Positions 51,155 to 60,574 of a stretch of DNA of 64,000 nucleotides are shown here, piece after piece. Positions within the stretch are counted from its first letter, which is position 1. Each line of letters opens with the position of its first letter. The DNA is from Patella vulgata (lineage: Eukaryota; Mollusca; Gastropoda; Patellidae). The stretch is taken from positions 88,078,724-88,142,723 of the forward strand of contig NC_065881.2 of NCBI RefSeq assembly GCF_932274485.2, in the 5' to 3' direction. Below the pieces are notes generated by a model. The model searched no databases. It saw only the letters and a list, made by a program, of their open reading frames with translations, and was not told the origin of the DNA. Made by a program: the position numbers and the translations under genes.

Positions 51155-51480
51155 GCCAGATCACAAATCAGATAAAGCATGTGTGCACGCATGCGTCTCA
51201 CTAAAATAAGATTATGATTATGGAAATTGTTTATTTAACTATGTTAATTATTACCTTGTCGTCTGTCTGACCTGGCCCTTAGGTTTTTTTTTTATTATTA
51301 CGCCCAACAGATAACTATATATACACGGATCTACATCTTGTTGTAAATATTCCTAATCAAACCTGAATAACTTAGATTAACCAAGCATATCAATAAAATA
51401 ATATTTTCACAAACATCAAAACAAATAAATATACAAGACCTATTGAACTTTGTTTATTTGTAAACAAATTTTCAAGTCAT
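51155..51480. promoter_or_regulatory. 5' flank of small secreted-protein gene A
   Basis: Conserved with 57840-58170 (TTATTACGCCCAACAGATAAC, CTAATCAAACCTG, AAGCATATCAATAAA, ACAAATAAATA, TTGAACTTTGTTTATTTG, TAAACAAATTTTCAAG). The match up to the TATA box suggests the promoter was copied with the gene. Individual factor sites cannot be named. Confidence 0.55.
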
Positions 51481-51487
51481 TATAAAT
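51481..51487 (+). promoter_or_regulatory. TATA box of gene A
   Basis: TATAAAT, about 100 bases before the untranslated exon's donor. Gene B has TATATAAA at the matching place (58171). Start site expected near 51511. Confidence 0.6.
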
Positions 51488-51510
51488 ACTAAGATTTTTC
51501 ATTGGATTTT

Positions 51511-51583
51511 ATTCATCATTGGATCACTTGAACGATATCACCTCGGTGGAAGCGGACGTAAAATACAACTAACCCATCATCAA
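51511..51583 (+). other. gene A untranslated exon 1 (predicted)
   Basis: From an estimated start to the donor CATCAA/GTAAGGGTAAG at 51584. It includes CATTGGATCACTTGAACGATATC. Gene B has the same layout but lacks about 37 bases before the donor. No ATG in frame with the coding exon. Confidence 0.5.
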
Positions 51584-51711
51584 GTAAGGGTAAGTGTATA
51601 ATATTTTACCATTTAATTATAATATCGTTTAATATTGATCGAAGTAATATTTTAAGGTTTATATGCATGAACTAAACTAGGTTCATGTATGCGATGACGT
51701 TTCTAGTGGTT

Positions 51712-51901
51712 TACCCACATTTCCATGTACAGCACGTCAATAACTCGCCGTAACAGACCGTTTCATAGGCTAATCCCTCACATCAATCTGAACGCGGATT
51801 ATATAACAACTCTTCCACATTCTAGTGAAGTAAAGATAAGTAAAACGAAATTCTGAACTATAAAAAACGAAACGAAATAGGATCTGTGTTTTAATCAGAT
51901 T
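51712..51901 (-). mobile_element. MITE-M, truncated, in intron 1 of gene A
   Basis: GGTTTACCCACATTTCCATG, AACTCGCCGTAACAGACCG, TAGTGAAGTAAAGATAAGT, GATCTGTGTTTTAATCAGATT. One inverted end is missing. Gene B has the same copy interrupted by a LINE, so the MITE was there before the duplication. Confidence 0.88.
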
Positions 51902-52149
51902 GTGTATGCATGAACTTGGTTAAACCTACATTTAATTTCAGTTCTAGAATGAATGGCGTTAATTTGACGACGAAGTTCATCAGTCCAGATCAACGTATCA
52001 TTAAATTTCCATGATTTTGCTATGTACCAGATGTTCTAGTGGCTAGCCGACCATATTACAAATGTCGCAATCGGCACACAAAGCAATCATTGAATATTTC
52101 TTTCGTCTGGACAATCAATGCATCATTTAATATTTTTATTTTGTTTCAG

Positions 52150-52223
52150 ATAATTAAAGATGGCTGCAGTCCTCAATATTCTTACCATATTCCTTGTTTT
52201 AGCTCTTGTTTGTGGTATCCAAG
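52150..52223 (+). CDS. small secreted protein A, signal-peptide exon
   Basis: Acceptor TTTTTATTTTGTTTCAG ends at 52149; ATG at 52160 opens MAAVLNILTIFLVLALVCGIQ, a textbook signal peptide. The exon ends in phase 1 at AAG/GTTGGT (52223). Splicing to 52928 gives Gly-22 (G + GT), and cleavage would be expected near CGIQG. A frame running on past the donor stops at once (GWFF then stop). The start is supported by the paralog at 59710, which differs at only three bases over this exon. Too short for simple ORF calling. Confidence 0.85.
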
Positions 52224-52364
52224 GTTGGTTCTTTTAAATCATTAATGGCGAAGTCTTTACTTCAAGGTGACTTTCATGTCGATAACTGGGATAGAACCAT
52301 CAACCGCTTCCGGTCAAAATCTTTTATTTCACGATTGATTTAATTTTCCTTCAAGAAACTGCTG

Positions 52365-52512
52365 TCCGAACCTCGTGGGTTTTCTCTTGGTCCTCCGGTT
52401 TCATCCCACTGCTAAAGACCTCTACGCGCAAGCAAATTATTGAAATAAAATTAATTAGTCCCGAAATGACCTAGTTTGTGTCGAGTGGACGGTAAACTCT
52501 CTCTCTCTCAAT
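52365..52512 (+). repeat. SINE-A, 5'-truncated, in intron 2 of gene A
   Basis: GTCCGAACCTCGTGGGTTTTC to GTGGACGGTAAACTC and a short CT tail. Confidence 0.9.
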
Positions 52513-52517
52513 CAAGA

Positions 52518-52784
52518 AGTTGCGGTTGTCCAGTGAGTAAGACTCTGAGGTACTAACCAGGAGGAGCCGGGTTCGTTTCCAGTTTGGCCCGAGAAAGTTC
52601 CTTGGTATTTTACCCTTGTCTATGTTGCAGAACGGAGGGCCTGGCAAGGACAGTGTCTAGACGTTTGGATGGGACAAAAAATACGGCCATAGTCAGCATA
52701 CTGTATGACAATAACCCGACTTCATTAAACCAGTTTGGGCAGAACAGTAGGACTTTAAACCTCATTTCATTTCATTCCATATAC
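52518..52784 (+). repeat. SINE-B variant (GTTGCGG-GTCCAGTGAGTAAG head)
   Basis: Head AGTTGCGGTTGTCCAGTGAG, GGAGCCGGGTTCGTTTCCAG (box B), GAGAAAGTTCCTTGGTATTTTAC, GCAGAACGGAGGGCCTGGCAAG, GTGTCTAGACGTTTGGATGG, end ACCTCATTTCATTTCATTCC. A distinct subfamily, also at 59920 and 62280. Confidence 0.88.
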
Positions 52785-52927
52785 GTAATGAAGACGAGAC
52801 AATGTCTATGACTCGCTGATAAATCTTAAATATTAGATAGACTAACATCCCATAGTTAACGGTATACTCCCATCCTGGTTAATCGAGGCTACCGACTCTT
52901 TACCTTCCAGTCTTTTATCTATTTCAG

Positions 52928-53097
52928 GTGATTTCTATGGCAACGATTTCTACGATGATATATATGATGGATATGGGGATTTTGATAACGTTTACGGGTT
53001 CGACGATGATAACTTCTATGGTGGCATACCATTTAACAATTTCGGATACAATTCATTTTTAAATTTTGGATTCAATAATTTTGGTTTTGGAAAATAA
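52928..53097 (+). CDS. small secreted protein A, mature-peptide exon
   Basis: Encodes DFYGNDFYDDIYDGYGDFDN, VYGFDDDNFYGG, then IPFNNFGYNSFLNFGFNNFG and FGK, stop TAA 53095-53097. Total protein 77 residues, mature part 55. The first half is acidic and Tyr/Asp/Gly-rich, the second half is neutral Gly/Phe/Asn-rich with GFNNF units; there are no Cys, Lys except the last residue, and no recognised domain. Between A and B I count six amino-acid replacements and about six silent changes plus one in-frame 15-base unit, so the protein looks constrained rather than decaying. An extracellular structural, coating or mineral-associated role would fit the composition, but this is inference. Confidence 0.85.
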
Positions 53098-53263
53098 TTG
53101 ATTTAATCGTTACCCGTTCCCTGTAATTCATACAACATACATGGTGATTTAAGACTCGTTTTAAAATATTAATACTTTCTCTCATCAGTCTGTGAATTGT
53201 GTCTGAAAATGACTAATAATGAATTGTGTTCCTTTAACCAAGCTATTAATGTAGCTTGAAAGA

Positions 53264-53572
53264 TGTTTTTGTAAAATTCAATATGACAATAATTGTAAAT
53301 AACACCCTGTTTTTTTTTTGTATCGAATTTGATCTTTTCGGCTTTCAACATACAAAAATAAATTCTGGTGAAGATTATGAATTGCGGGGATAAATACTCA
53401 TCTAATATTAAAGTCAATATTATAAAAAAATATGTTTTTGTAAAATTTTGTATGATAATGTTTGTAAATAATATCCTATCTTCATTTCGTTCACGAAAAT
53501 AAACTTCTTTTTTTTTGTATCAAATTTAATCGTTTCGACTTTTTCAACGAACAGAAACAAATTCTGGTGAAC
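53264..53572 (+). repeat. two-copy repeat in the 3' region of gene A
   Basis: GTTTTTGTAAAAT, TATGACAATAATTGTAAATAA, TTGTATCGAATTTGATC, TTTCGGCTTTCAA and AAATTCTGGTGAA recur from about 53432 with changes. The same doubled layout follows gene B (63095-63400), so it predates the gene duplication. Confidence 0.8.
53357..53362 (+). terminator. gene A poly(A) signal candidate
   Basis: AATAAA about 260 bases after the stop. Gene B has overlapping AATAAA words at the matching place (63179-63188). A second AATAAA lies near 53498 in the repeated 3' region. Confidence 0.45.
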
Positions 53573-53607
53573 ATAAAGTAAAGACATGGGCACACATATT
53601 CTGTTCA

Positions 53608-53745
53608 GTATTTTAAACATACATTATGCAAGAGCTAAATCGGCCTATTGCAGGTCTTTCTTTAGGCATTAAATGTTCTATAAATTATTAATTAGACATT
53701 CATTAACTTATCAAGACCATAATCAACTCTCGATGTCATCGCTAG
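53608..53745 (-). repeat. repeat R8, fragment downstream of gene A
   Basis: Reverse complement shares GACATCGAGAGTTGATTATGG, TAAGTTAATGAATGTCTAATTA, CCTAAAGAAAGACCTGCAATAG and GCTCTTGCATAATG with 60575-60705 and 61066-61207. The direct match downstream of gene B is 63428-63547. Confidence 0.85.
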
Positions 53746-53860
53746 CCTTGTCACTTGTCACTTACAACCAAGGAATCAACACCACGCTAGTTGATTCAAT
53801 GATAGACATTATGATACAACGCGCACGCACTAACCATTCGGCCATCCACCCGCCCTAATT
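53745..53860 (-). repeat. SINE-A head fragment, antisense
   Basis: GTCACTTACAACCAAGGAATC, ACGCTAGTTGATTCAATGATAG, GCGCACGCACTAACCATTCGG. Marks the right edge of duplication A. Confidence 0.85.
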
Positions 53861-53924
53861 TGAAGGGTACTGCACCTATATTATTTTTTCAAGGGGAATA
53901 GTTCCATCTATCTATATATGGCTA

Positions 53925-54290
53925 ATATTTGGGACCTAGAAATTCACACAAATGTGCCACGACGCATATAGGCTAATAGTGTAATATGAATGTATATAAA
54001 CTGATTTACATTCAATCTTTTTCGTTTTGCTCTAATTTCTGATCAGTTACGTTCGGCGAAATATGCCAGAAGTCTCAGTCGAATGGCAATTTCTAGCGTC
54101 TAGTTATTCCAGTCTAAACCGGTGGTATTTATTGGGCGTGCTCTGCATGGCGTAACCGTGTGATATGACTTGCGGGATATATCTAACCTCGTTCTTCGAG
54201 TCTCATGTTAGTAATGGCGCTGAAACGCATTCTGGTACAATGTTTATTTTGTCTTAAATATTAGATATCAGAAGCCCATCTTGTAAGATC
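53925..54290 (+). repeat. repeat R4, copy 2
   Basis: Reverse complement of 4805-5205. A further partial unit follows at 54325-54375 (CTTCACGTCCCCCGTTACAAATGG, CCCGAAACGCATTATGGTAC). Confidence 0.8.
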
Positions 54291-54382
54291 ACAAATTGAA
54301 AAATAATTCTTAGAATATGTCTAGACTCGATCTTCACGTCCCCCGTTACAAATGGTCCCGAAACGCATTATGGTACACAATT

Positions 54383-54575
54383 TAGTTCAATTTTATTTCA
54401 ATAATTCGCGTGCTCCTGGGGTCTTTAGCAGTGGGAGGAAACCGGAAGACGTTGAGAAAATATATGTGGTTGGACAGGCGACCCTACGCCTTGTCACGTA
54501 TTACTGGGGAATCGAAACCACTCAATGACAGACCTTATGATACAGCGCGCACACGCTAGCCATTAGGCCATTACC
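54383..54575 (-). repeat. SINE-A without tail, antisense
   Basis: TTCAATTTTATTTCAATAATTCG, GTCTTTAGCAGTGGGAGGAAAC, antisense box B GGGGAATCGAAACC, GCGCACACGCTAGCCATTAGG. A CT tract (54576-54622) follows on the head side, which is unusual for this family. Confidence 0.88.
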
Positions 54576-54622
54576 CCCTCCCTCTCTCCCCCTCTCTCTC
54601 TCTCTCTCTCCCTCTCTCTCTC

Positions 54623-55255
54623 ATTAGGATGATTCCCGTTGATTTTTAGCATCCTAGAACGTTCTGGTCCAGAAATATATGTGGTCAACATGCTTCCGTC
54701 TATGGCTATGATTATGTCGAGGCATGGTTACTGTGTGGGCATTTTGCGTGGCTATCTTTGAGGTTTTTTTTACTCTCTCATGTCGAAGAAAAGAGGTAGA
54801 ATACCAGCCTTATGTTCTCATCTCCAGACTGTTGATTACACCATGTAATCTTGACCTATTAAACGACACAATCGCCGGTCTATTCTCGTTTTAAAAAGAA
54901 CATTTCATCATGTAATTACTCTATCTATGTGAAATTTGTTTCATCACAAAAGAGAGACTCCAGCTGCCAGTTGAAGTCTTAACGAAGCTGTCAATTTGAA
55001 CACGTTTTATCAAACAGTGATGTCGGCACTTTTCTTGTCTCTCGCATGTATTGACAAGACGTTTGACACAGAGACGCACAAAGAAATATATTCAAAAACA
55101 CCCTGTGTGTTACACAAGGCCCTTGAGAGAAAAAAAATGTGCTGATTTACTAACAGATTGCTGTAAAGTTTTATACATACTTATATCACCTTTGAAGGAA
55201 CAATAAAACATTCATGTTTCAATTTTGAACTTTGAGATTCATGGGGCTTTCCGGT
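54623..55255. other. gene-free stretch
   Basis: No exon or known repeat. Confidence 0.4.
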
Positions 55256-55296
55256 TAGCGGACCCATGTCTTCTTACTCACTGAGCCGCCGTGGCT
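55256..55296 (-). repeat. SINE-B head fragment
   Basis: GGTTAGCGGACCCATGTCTTC, TTACTCACTGAGCCGCCGTGG. Confidence 0.6.
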
Positions 55297-56600
55297 CATA
55301 TTAATTATGAGTATAGAAATAGTTTCAAGGACAATAGAAAGTTATGGTGATAAAAGTTTTTTTTATCAGACTATTCTATTGGGTAAGGAAATGTTTACAC
55401 TGTCTGTGAATTGTGGAAGATGAATCTCTAATACGAATACAAGAATGATTCAATTCTTTTGAGTAATTACAAATAATGACGGAATTAAAAAAAATCATAG
55501 ACAGTATAAAAAATATCTTTTCGCCTTAAAATCAGCATATTAAACTGCATGGTGTATACCTCTGTTGGGGGAGAAATATAAAGTGTTACAATACATTTCA
55601 TTTTATTTAACTCTGAAGAGGTCGTTCGCCATACTAACTAGAAAACAAGAATACCGTGTTGATTGTGTCACTAGAGATTACACAATTTAATCAAAGTCTG
55701 TTCATTTTGTTAGCGTGTTAACTAAGGCCTGTTGATAAGCACTCTTGACAGCAATTCCAACTAATTTCCTCCACTTGGAAAGACACTAAAGGTGTTGAAA
55801 TAGGGACTATGTTTAAATCAGAGGTCCTCACGATCAAATCAGGAAATAACCGTAAACGACTTACTAGAGTCGTGTAATAAACAAACACGGAAGACCGGCA
55901 TGTTCTGTTTTTGATGTGTAAATGGCAGTTCAACGTATCTTTATTAATAATATATTTATTTCGTACTAAATTGAGTACACAATACACAAATACTTACAAA
56001 ACTATGAGAAAAGTAATAAATATACAAAAAATATACATTCTCATAGTTAAATGTCTAATATGTGGACAAGTGATGAATAATTTCATTTAAATTGTTTTTA
56101 TCCGTTTTACAAAACGTTTGATCCCTTAATAAAATCATATCATTTATTGCACTTACAGTTTGCATAGTAACATCATCAACATTATCGATTGTTGTTATTT
56201 GAAAACATTAGAAGACCAACAGAACAGAATCTTGACCTTAAACCTGCCATATAATAAGGCTGAATTGGCATATTGTTGTGACTTGAATAGAAATAGGGTT
56301 AAATTTCTCGTTCGGTAATTTAATTTATATAGTTCTTTTTGTGAAATGAGGTAAGAGAATGTTGCCCGGGGATCGCCCGGATCGGTGTTCCAAATGTCAA
56401 GGATACTTTTATGTGTACACACGCCGAATTAAGTTTTTCATAGCCTCCAGGCGACAAGAACCGGTTCCCTTGATATCCCAAGGACTTCAGTTTTTCATTT
56501 CTTCCGAAATAACAAGAACTGGTTTCCTTGACAACTAACAGACATCTCTTTTCAGAAATAACATATGGCGCATTTTTATATAAATGTGTGATACCAGGAG
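55297..56600. other. gene-free stretch
   Basis: AT-rich. Frames at 55718-55987 and 56195-56422 have no splice or domain support. A weak direct repeat with AAGAACCGGTTCCCTTGA / AAGAACTGGTTTCCTTGA lies at 56455-56545. Confidence 0.4.
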
Positions 56601-56611
56601 AAATCCTATGA

Positions 56612-56660
56612 TTTTTAGGCCGGTGACCCTACTCCTTGACACGCATCATGTGTAGCAAAA
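56612..56660 (-). repeat. SINE-A relic
   Basis: GGCCGGTGACCCTACTCCTTG, ACACGCATCATG: a few tens of bases of the antisense middle part. Confidence 0.55.
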
Positions 56661-56877
56661 CCTTATGATCTTAAACACTTGGGGAAAGCTCACGTAGTTA
56701 GGCATGCGACCGTGTTCCCGTGCATGGATAGCCCTGGGTCGAACACATGACTTACAAAGAAACCAGGCTGTATGGTCTTTGGCAACTACGTAAGATCACT
56801 AGGTCATCAAACCCCTGACAACATGTTATAAAATGTACCCCTTCCTCAACCCCTGACATCATGTTGTTGTAAAATGT

Positions 56878-57030
56878 ACCCCGGAGAACCCGGAAAAACC
56901 CCGCAAGGTTGGACTCCACTCCTTGTCACGTACAACCGTAGAATCCAAATCACGTCATCAGTTGACTGAATTACGGACCTGGCCTATTGATACAACACGC
57001 TCGCGCTTACCATCCGGCCATCCTACTAGT
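56878..57030 (-). repeat. SINE-A, head half, antisense
   Basis: CCCCGGAGAACCCGGAAAAACC, GACTCCACTCCTTGTCACGTAC, AACCGTAGAATCCAAATCACG, CGCTCGCGCTTACCATCCGG. Confidence 0.88.
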
Positions 57031-57203
57031 TTACACGACATGACTTAATTCAAAATTGGGACGTGGTTCACGGGTCAATCTTCATCAAGATTCTATTTTA
57101 ACTTTATATTGTAAATTTGGCCTTTGATGTCACATACTGTAGCCACAGGACCACGTCTGAACATTAAAGGCTTCACATTTTTATTTGTATGTGTTTTTAT
57201 TTT

Positions 57204-57535
57204 CTTGTAACTTTGGGGGATGACATGCATCGATTGGTGAATGTACAACGACTGAATAATAAAGTGGTTCATAGTTCTATGTCTTTTAATTCTATATCGG
57301 CTTTAGAGAGGTCATCCGCTGATAGGTGAATATCAAACAATCGCAGAGATACAGGCATTTGAACTTACACATTACGATCGGTACACGGGCGATTGGGTGG
57401 CGTGCTCCTTAGGTCATAAGGTCTGTAATTGAATCAATTTGTTTGGTTTCGATTGCCAACTTGTGCGTGGCAAGGAATAGAGTCACTCCACTGTCTGTAG
57501 GCTAAAGATAGCAAAACCCTACAACAACCGGATAG
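57204..57535 (+). repeat. duplicated unit, copy 2 (start of segmental duplication B)
   Basis: CTTGTAACTTTGGGGGATGAC to CCTACAACAACCGGATAGGG, a direct and clearly diverged relative of 50505-50830. Confidence 0.88.
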
Positions 57536-57830
57536 GGTTAAACATCCTATTGTTCTGATCCGACTGGGCTAATGAGGACGGGCATAGGCCATACAGTGTG
57601 CTATGAGGTGGAAGTTTGCACTATGGCGTACTCTTACATCGAATTCCAACTGCCAAGAGATCTTTTACTAGCACGCCAATGTATACACGGGACCTTGGTT
57701 CTTCGTCACATACGAACGACTGTCGGGAAATCCCCATAAACTTTCTCCGCCAATGCAGGGATCGAACACGTGACCTCCAAGCTAGTGAGACGGCGTCTTA
57801 CCACTTAGCCACCGTGACTCCCTGCAAAAT
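57535..57830 (-). repeat. SINE-B in duplication B, antisense
   Basis: GGGTTAAACATCCTATTGTTC to TTACCACTTAGCCACCGTGAC. Same insertion as the one at 50879, judged by the shared right flank GCAAAATATGGCCAG; its left target repeat is lost. Confidence 0.88.
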
Positions 57831-58170
57831 ATGGCCAGTTCCCAAATTAGATCAAGGACGTGTGCGTTTATGCGTCTCATTAAAACAGGATTTTGATTAT
57901 GGAAATTGTTTATTTATTTACCTATGTTAATTATTACCTTGCCGTCTATATGACCCGGCCCTTAGGGCTGTTTATTATTACGCCCAACAGATAACTATAT
58001 ATATTTATACACGGATCTGCATCTTGTTCTAAATATTCCTAATCAAACCTGTAATCTTAGATTAACCAAGCATATCAATAAATAATATTTTTGTTTTCAC
58101 AAACATCAAAACAAATAAATATGCAAGACCTATTGAACTTTGTTTATTTGTAAACAAATTTTCAAGCCAG

Positions 58171-58178
58171 TATATAAA
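58171..58178 (+). promoter_or_regulatory. TATA box of gene B
   Basis: TATATAAA in the position of the gene A TATA box, within a conserved flank (TAAACAAATTTTCAAG just before). Start expected near 58201. Confidence 0.6.
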
Positions 58179-58200
58179 CCAAGAATTTTCTATTAATTTC

Positions 58201-58237
58201 ATTCAACATTGGATCTCATGAACTATATCTACCTCAA
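58201..58237 (+). other. gene B untranslated exon 1 (predicted)
   Basis: Ends at the donor CTCAA/GTAAGGGTAAC. Shorter than in gene A because about 37 bases before the donor are absent. Confidence 0.45.
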
Positions 58238-58440
58238 GTAAGGGTAACTGTATAATATTTTACCATTTAATTATAGCATCGTTTAATATTGATAAATCAT
58301 CATATTTAAAAGTTTATTTTACGGTTGATCGAAGTAATATTTTAAGGTTTGTATGCATGAACTAAACGAGGTTCATGTATGCGTTGACGTTTCTAGTGGT
58401 TTACCCACAGTTCCACGTACAGCACGCCAATAGCTCGCCG

Positions 58441-59373
58441 TTTCGTTTAAAATGTTTGACAGCATTATAAAACTAATTTTACTGTACGGATCCCAAGTTT
58501 GGGGTTATCAGTATAGAGCTGACATAGAAAAAATACACACCAATTATTGTAAATTTATATTAGGAATTCACAAATCTGCATCCAATGCTGGTGCTTTGTG
58601 AAATTCGGTAGATTCAACCTAAATGTTTACTATATGTCATCTTGTGTCAAATATTGGTGCAATCGAATTAACATGCCAATAACAAGGTGTCCTAAACAAA
58701 CCCACCCAATGCTGCAAAAACTAGACTTGGACACCTAATGTCAGATTACTTTTATTTTCTCTTGAACTCGCGTTCGTCTTTCAAAACGAAAGTATTGGAA
58801 ATGTTCAACTTTTCATAATGTCCTTTAAACAACGTTTGAAAGACGTCAACATTCAAGAATGGTCGGGTAAACTGACATATCGCGAAAGTTTGAAAGACTA
58901 TAGTAATTTCAAGTTAGAGTTATGTCAATTGAAAGTGTCGTGTCGGCGTAATATTACCCGACTCAGATTAAACCTCTTGCTACTATCTGTAAACGTATAC
59001 AGAAGACACCTAAATAACTCACCACGTTGTCCATTATGCAAAGTAGGAAATGAAGATTCATATCATTTTTTATTTGTCTGTGAATGTCTGAATAAAGTTA
59101 GAACGAAGTTTATTCCAAAAAGATACGAGAGGTATTATGATGTCAGAAATATGATCGATATATGTACACCTAGTGATAAAACAGTTCTAATGTCCATCTC
59201 TTCGTACATAAACCATGCTTTATTACTAAGGCAAAATATATTAGCACCTCAACGGGTATCTGGTTTCAGATAGCTATTGTATATACACCTTACAATATTG
59301 TGTTCAATTGTGTTATGCATTGTACTATGGGTCTTTGACCTTCTCTACTGAATAAAGATTATTATTATTATTA
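58441..59373 (+). mobile_element. LINE fragment (ORF2 C terminus and 3' end), 5'-truncated
   Basis: Begins inside the coding region and ends in AATAAAGA(TTA)n. A separate family from the LINE at 43-46 kb, by its Cys-rich C-terminal end. No target duplication is seen; instead target bases were lost. Confidence 0.85.
58451..59273 (+). pseudogene. LINE ORF2 C-terminal region, broken
   Basis: Starts MFDSIIKLILLYGSQVWGY, EKIHTNYCKFILGIHKSASN, the C-terminal segment that follows the reverse transcriptase in many non-LTR elements. A frame change near 58600 leads to RFNLNVYYMSSCVKYWC, which stops at 58736-58738. After a gap the frame 58818-59273 reads MSFKQRLKDVNIQEWSGKLT, RRHLNNSPRCPLCKVGNEDS, YHFLFVCECLNKVR with a CysX2Cys...HisX4Cys zinc-binding pattern, and ends APQRVSGFR. 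I cannot fix the clade; the I/Jockey/CR1 part of the tree is likely. Not a host gene. Confidence 0.85.
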
Positions 59374-59699
59374 TATATAACAACTATACCACCTCCTAGT
59401 GAAGTAAAGATAAGTAAAACTAAATTCTGAACTATAAAAAAACGAAACGAAATAGGATCTGTGTTTTAATCAGATTGTGTATGCATGAACTAGACTTGGT
59501 TTATGCATGACAATTTCAGATCTAGAAAATAGTTCTAGAATGAACCCGTCTTCAATTTCCATGATATTGCTATGTACCAGATGTTCTAGTGGCTAGCCGA
59601 CTATATTACAAATGTAGCAATCGGCACACAAAGCAATCATTGAATATTACTTTCGTCTGGACAATCAATGCATTTTTTAATTTTTTTATTTTGTTTCAG

Positions 59700-59773
59700 A
59701 TAATTAAAGATGGCTGCAGTCCTCAATATTCTTACCATATTCCTTGTTCTAGCTCTTGCTTGTGGTATCAAAG
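59700..59773 (+). CDS. small secreted protein B, signal-peptide exon
   Basis: Acceptor ATTTTGTTTCAG ends at 59699; ATG at 59710 opens MAAVLNILTIFLVLALACGIK, ending in phase 1 at AAG/GTTGGT. It differs from A by one silent change, Val to Ala and Gln to Lys. The flanks (AATTAAAGATGG before, TTGGTTCTTTTAA after) are also conserved. Confidence 0.85.
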
Positions 59774-59917
59774 GTTGGTTCTTTTAATTCATTAATAGCG
59801 ACGTCTTTACTCCAAGGTGACTTCCATGACAGGCTCGGACAATCCCGAACCATGAACAGCTTTCGGTCAAAATACTTTATTTCACGATTGATTTACTTTT
59901 CCGTCAAGAAGCTGCGC

Positions 59918-60190
59918 ATGTCCAGTGAGTCAAGAAGCTGCGCATGTCCAGTGAGTGAGATTCTGAGGTTCTACCCAGCAGGTGTCGGGTTCGTTTCCGT
60001 TTTGAACCGATAAAGTTTCTCGGTATTTTCCTCTTGGTGCAGAACGGAGAGCATGCAAAGGACAGTGTCTAGACGTTTGGATGGCACGATAAAAAAAAAC
60101 GGGCATAGTCAGCACACTGTATGGAATAAACCCAACTTCATTAGCCCAGTTTGGACAGAACAGTAGGACGTTAAACCTCATTTCATTTTA
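59918..60190 (+). repeat. SINE-B variant, first copy in intron B
   Basis: GAAGCTGCGCATGTCCAGTG is doubled at the 5' end (59914-59958). Then GGTGTCGGGTTCGTTTCCG, AGAACGGAGAGCATGCAAAGG, CAGTAGGACGTTAAACCTC, ATTTCATTTTAT. Confidence 0.88.
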
Positions 60191-60256
60191 TATACCTTCC
60201 AGACTTTCTGCTCCGACTTGGGTAATGAAGACGGGACAATGTCTATGACTCGCGGG

Positions 60257-60508
60257 GGACCACGTGGCTAAGTGGGTAAGACGCTAGCTCGCTAGCCTGG
60301 AGGTCGGGTGTTCGATCCCTGCATTGGCCGAGAAAGTTCATCCAGATTTTCCGGCGTGGTTCTCCCTTGTCAGTGATGCAGGACGGAGGGGCTGACAAGG
60401 AAAGCTGTCTAGTCGTTCGGATGGGACGGAAAACCGAGGTCCCGTGTACACATTGGCGTGCACGTAAAAGATCCCTTGGCAGTTGGAATTCGATATAAGA
60501 GTTTCGCT
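60257..60508 (+). repeat. SINE-B, 5' two thirds
   Basis: GGACCACGTGGCTAAGTGGG, GGTCGGGTGTTCGATCCCTG, full middle to TTGGAATTCGATATAAGAG, then cut. Confidence 0.93.
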
Positions 60509-60574
60509 CCTCCATTTTTAGCTTAAATCAAAATATGTCTGAACTGTTCTAATCTATTTAATATCAGAGAAATC

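Larger units (their letters stand above)
52224..52927. other. gene A intron 2
   Basis: 704 bases, holding a 5'-truncated SINE-A (52365-52512) and a SINE-B variant (52518-52782). Ends TTTTATCTATTTCAG. Confidence 0.75.
58388..59476 (-). mobile_element. MITE-M in intron 1 of gene B, split by a LINE
   Basis: Left part 58388-58440 (GGTTTACCCACAGTTCCACG, AATAGCTCGCCG) and right part 59374-59476 (AACGAAACGAAATAGGATCT, GTGTTTTAATCAGATT) match the uninterrupted copy at 51712-51901. About 60 bases of the MITE at the join are missing. Confidence 0.88.

Noticed and set aside
58818-59273. 151-codon frame with a CysX2Cys...HisX4Cys pattern as a host zinc-finger gene
   Set aside because: It is preceded by LINE-type sequence (LILLYGSQVWGY...CKFILGI) and followed by an AATAAAG(ATT)n tail, inside a MITE. 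It is LINE ORF2.
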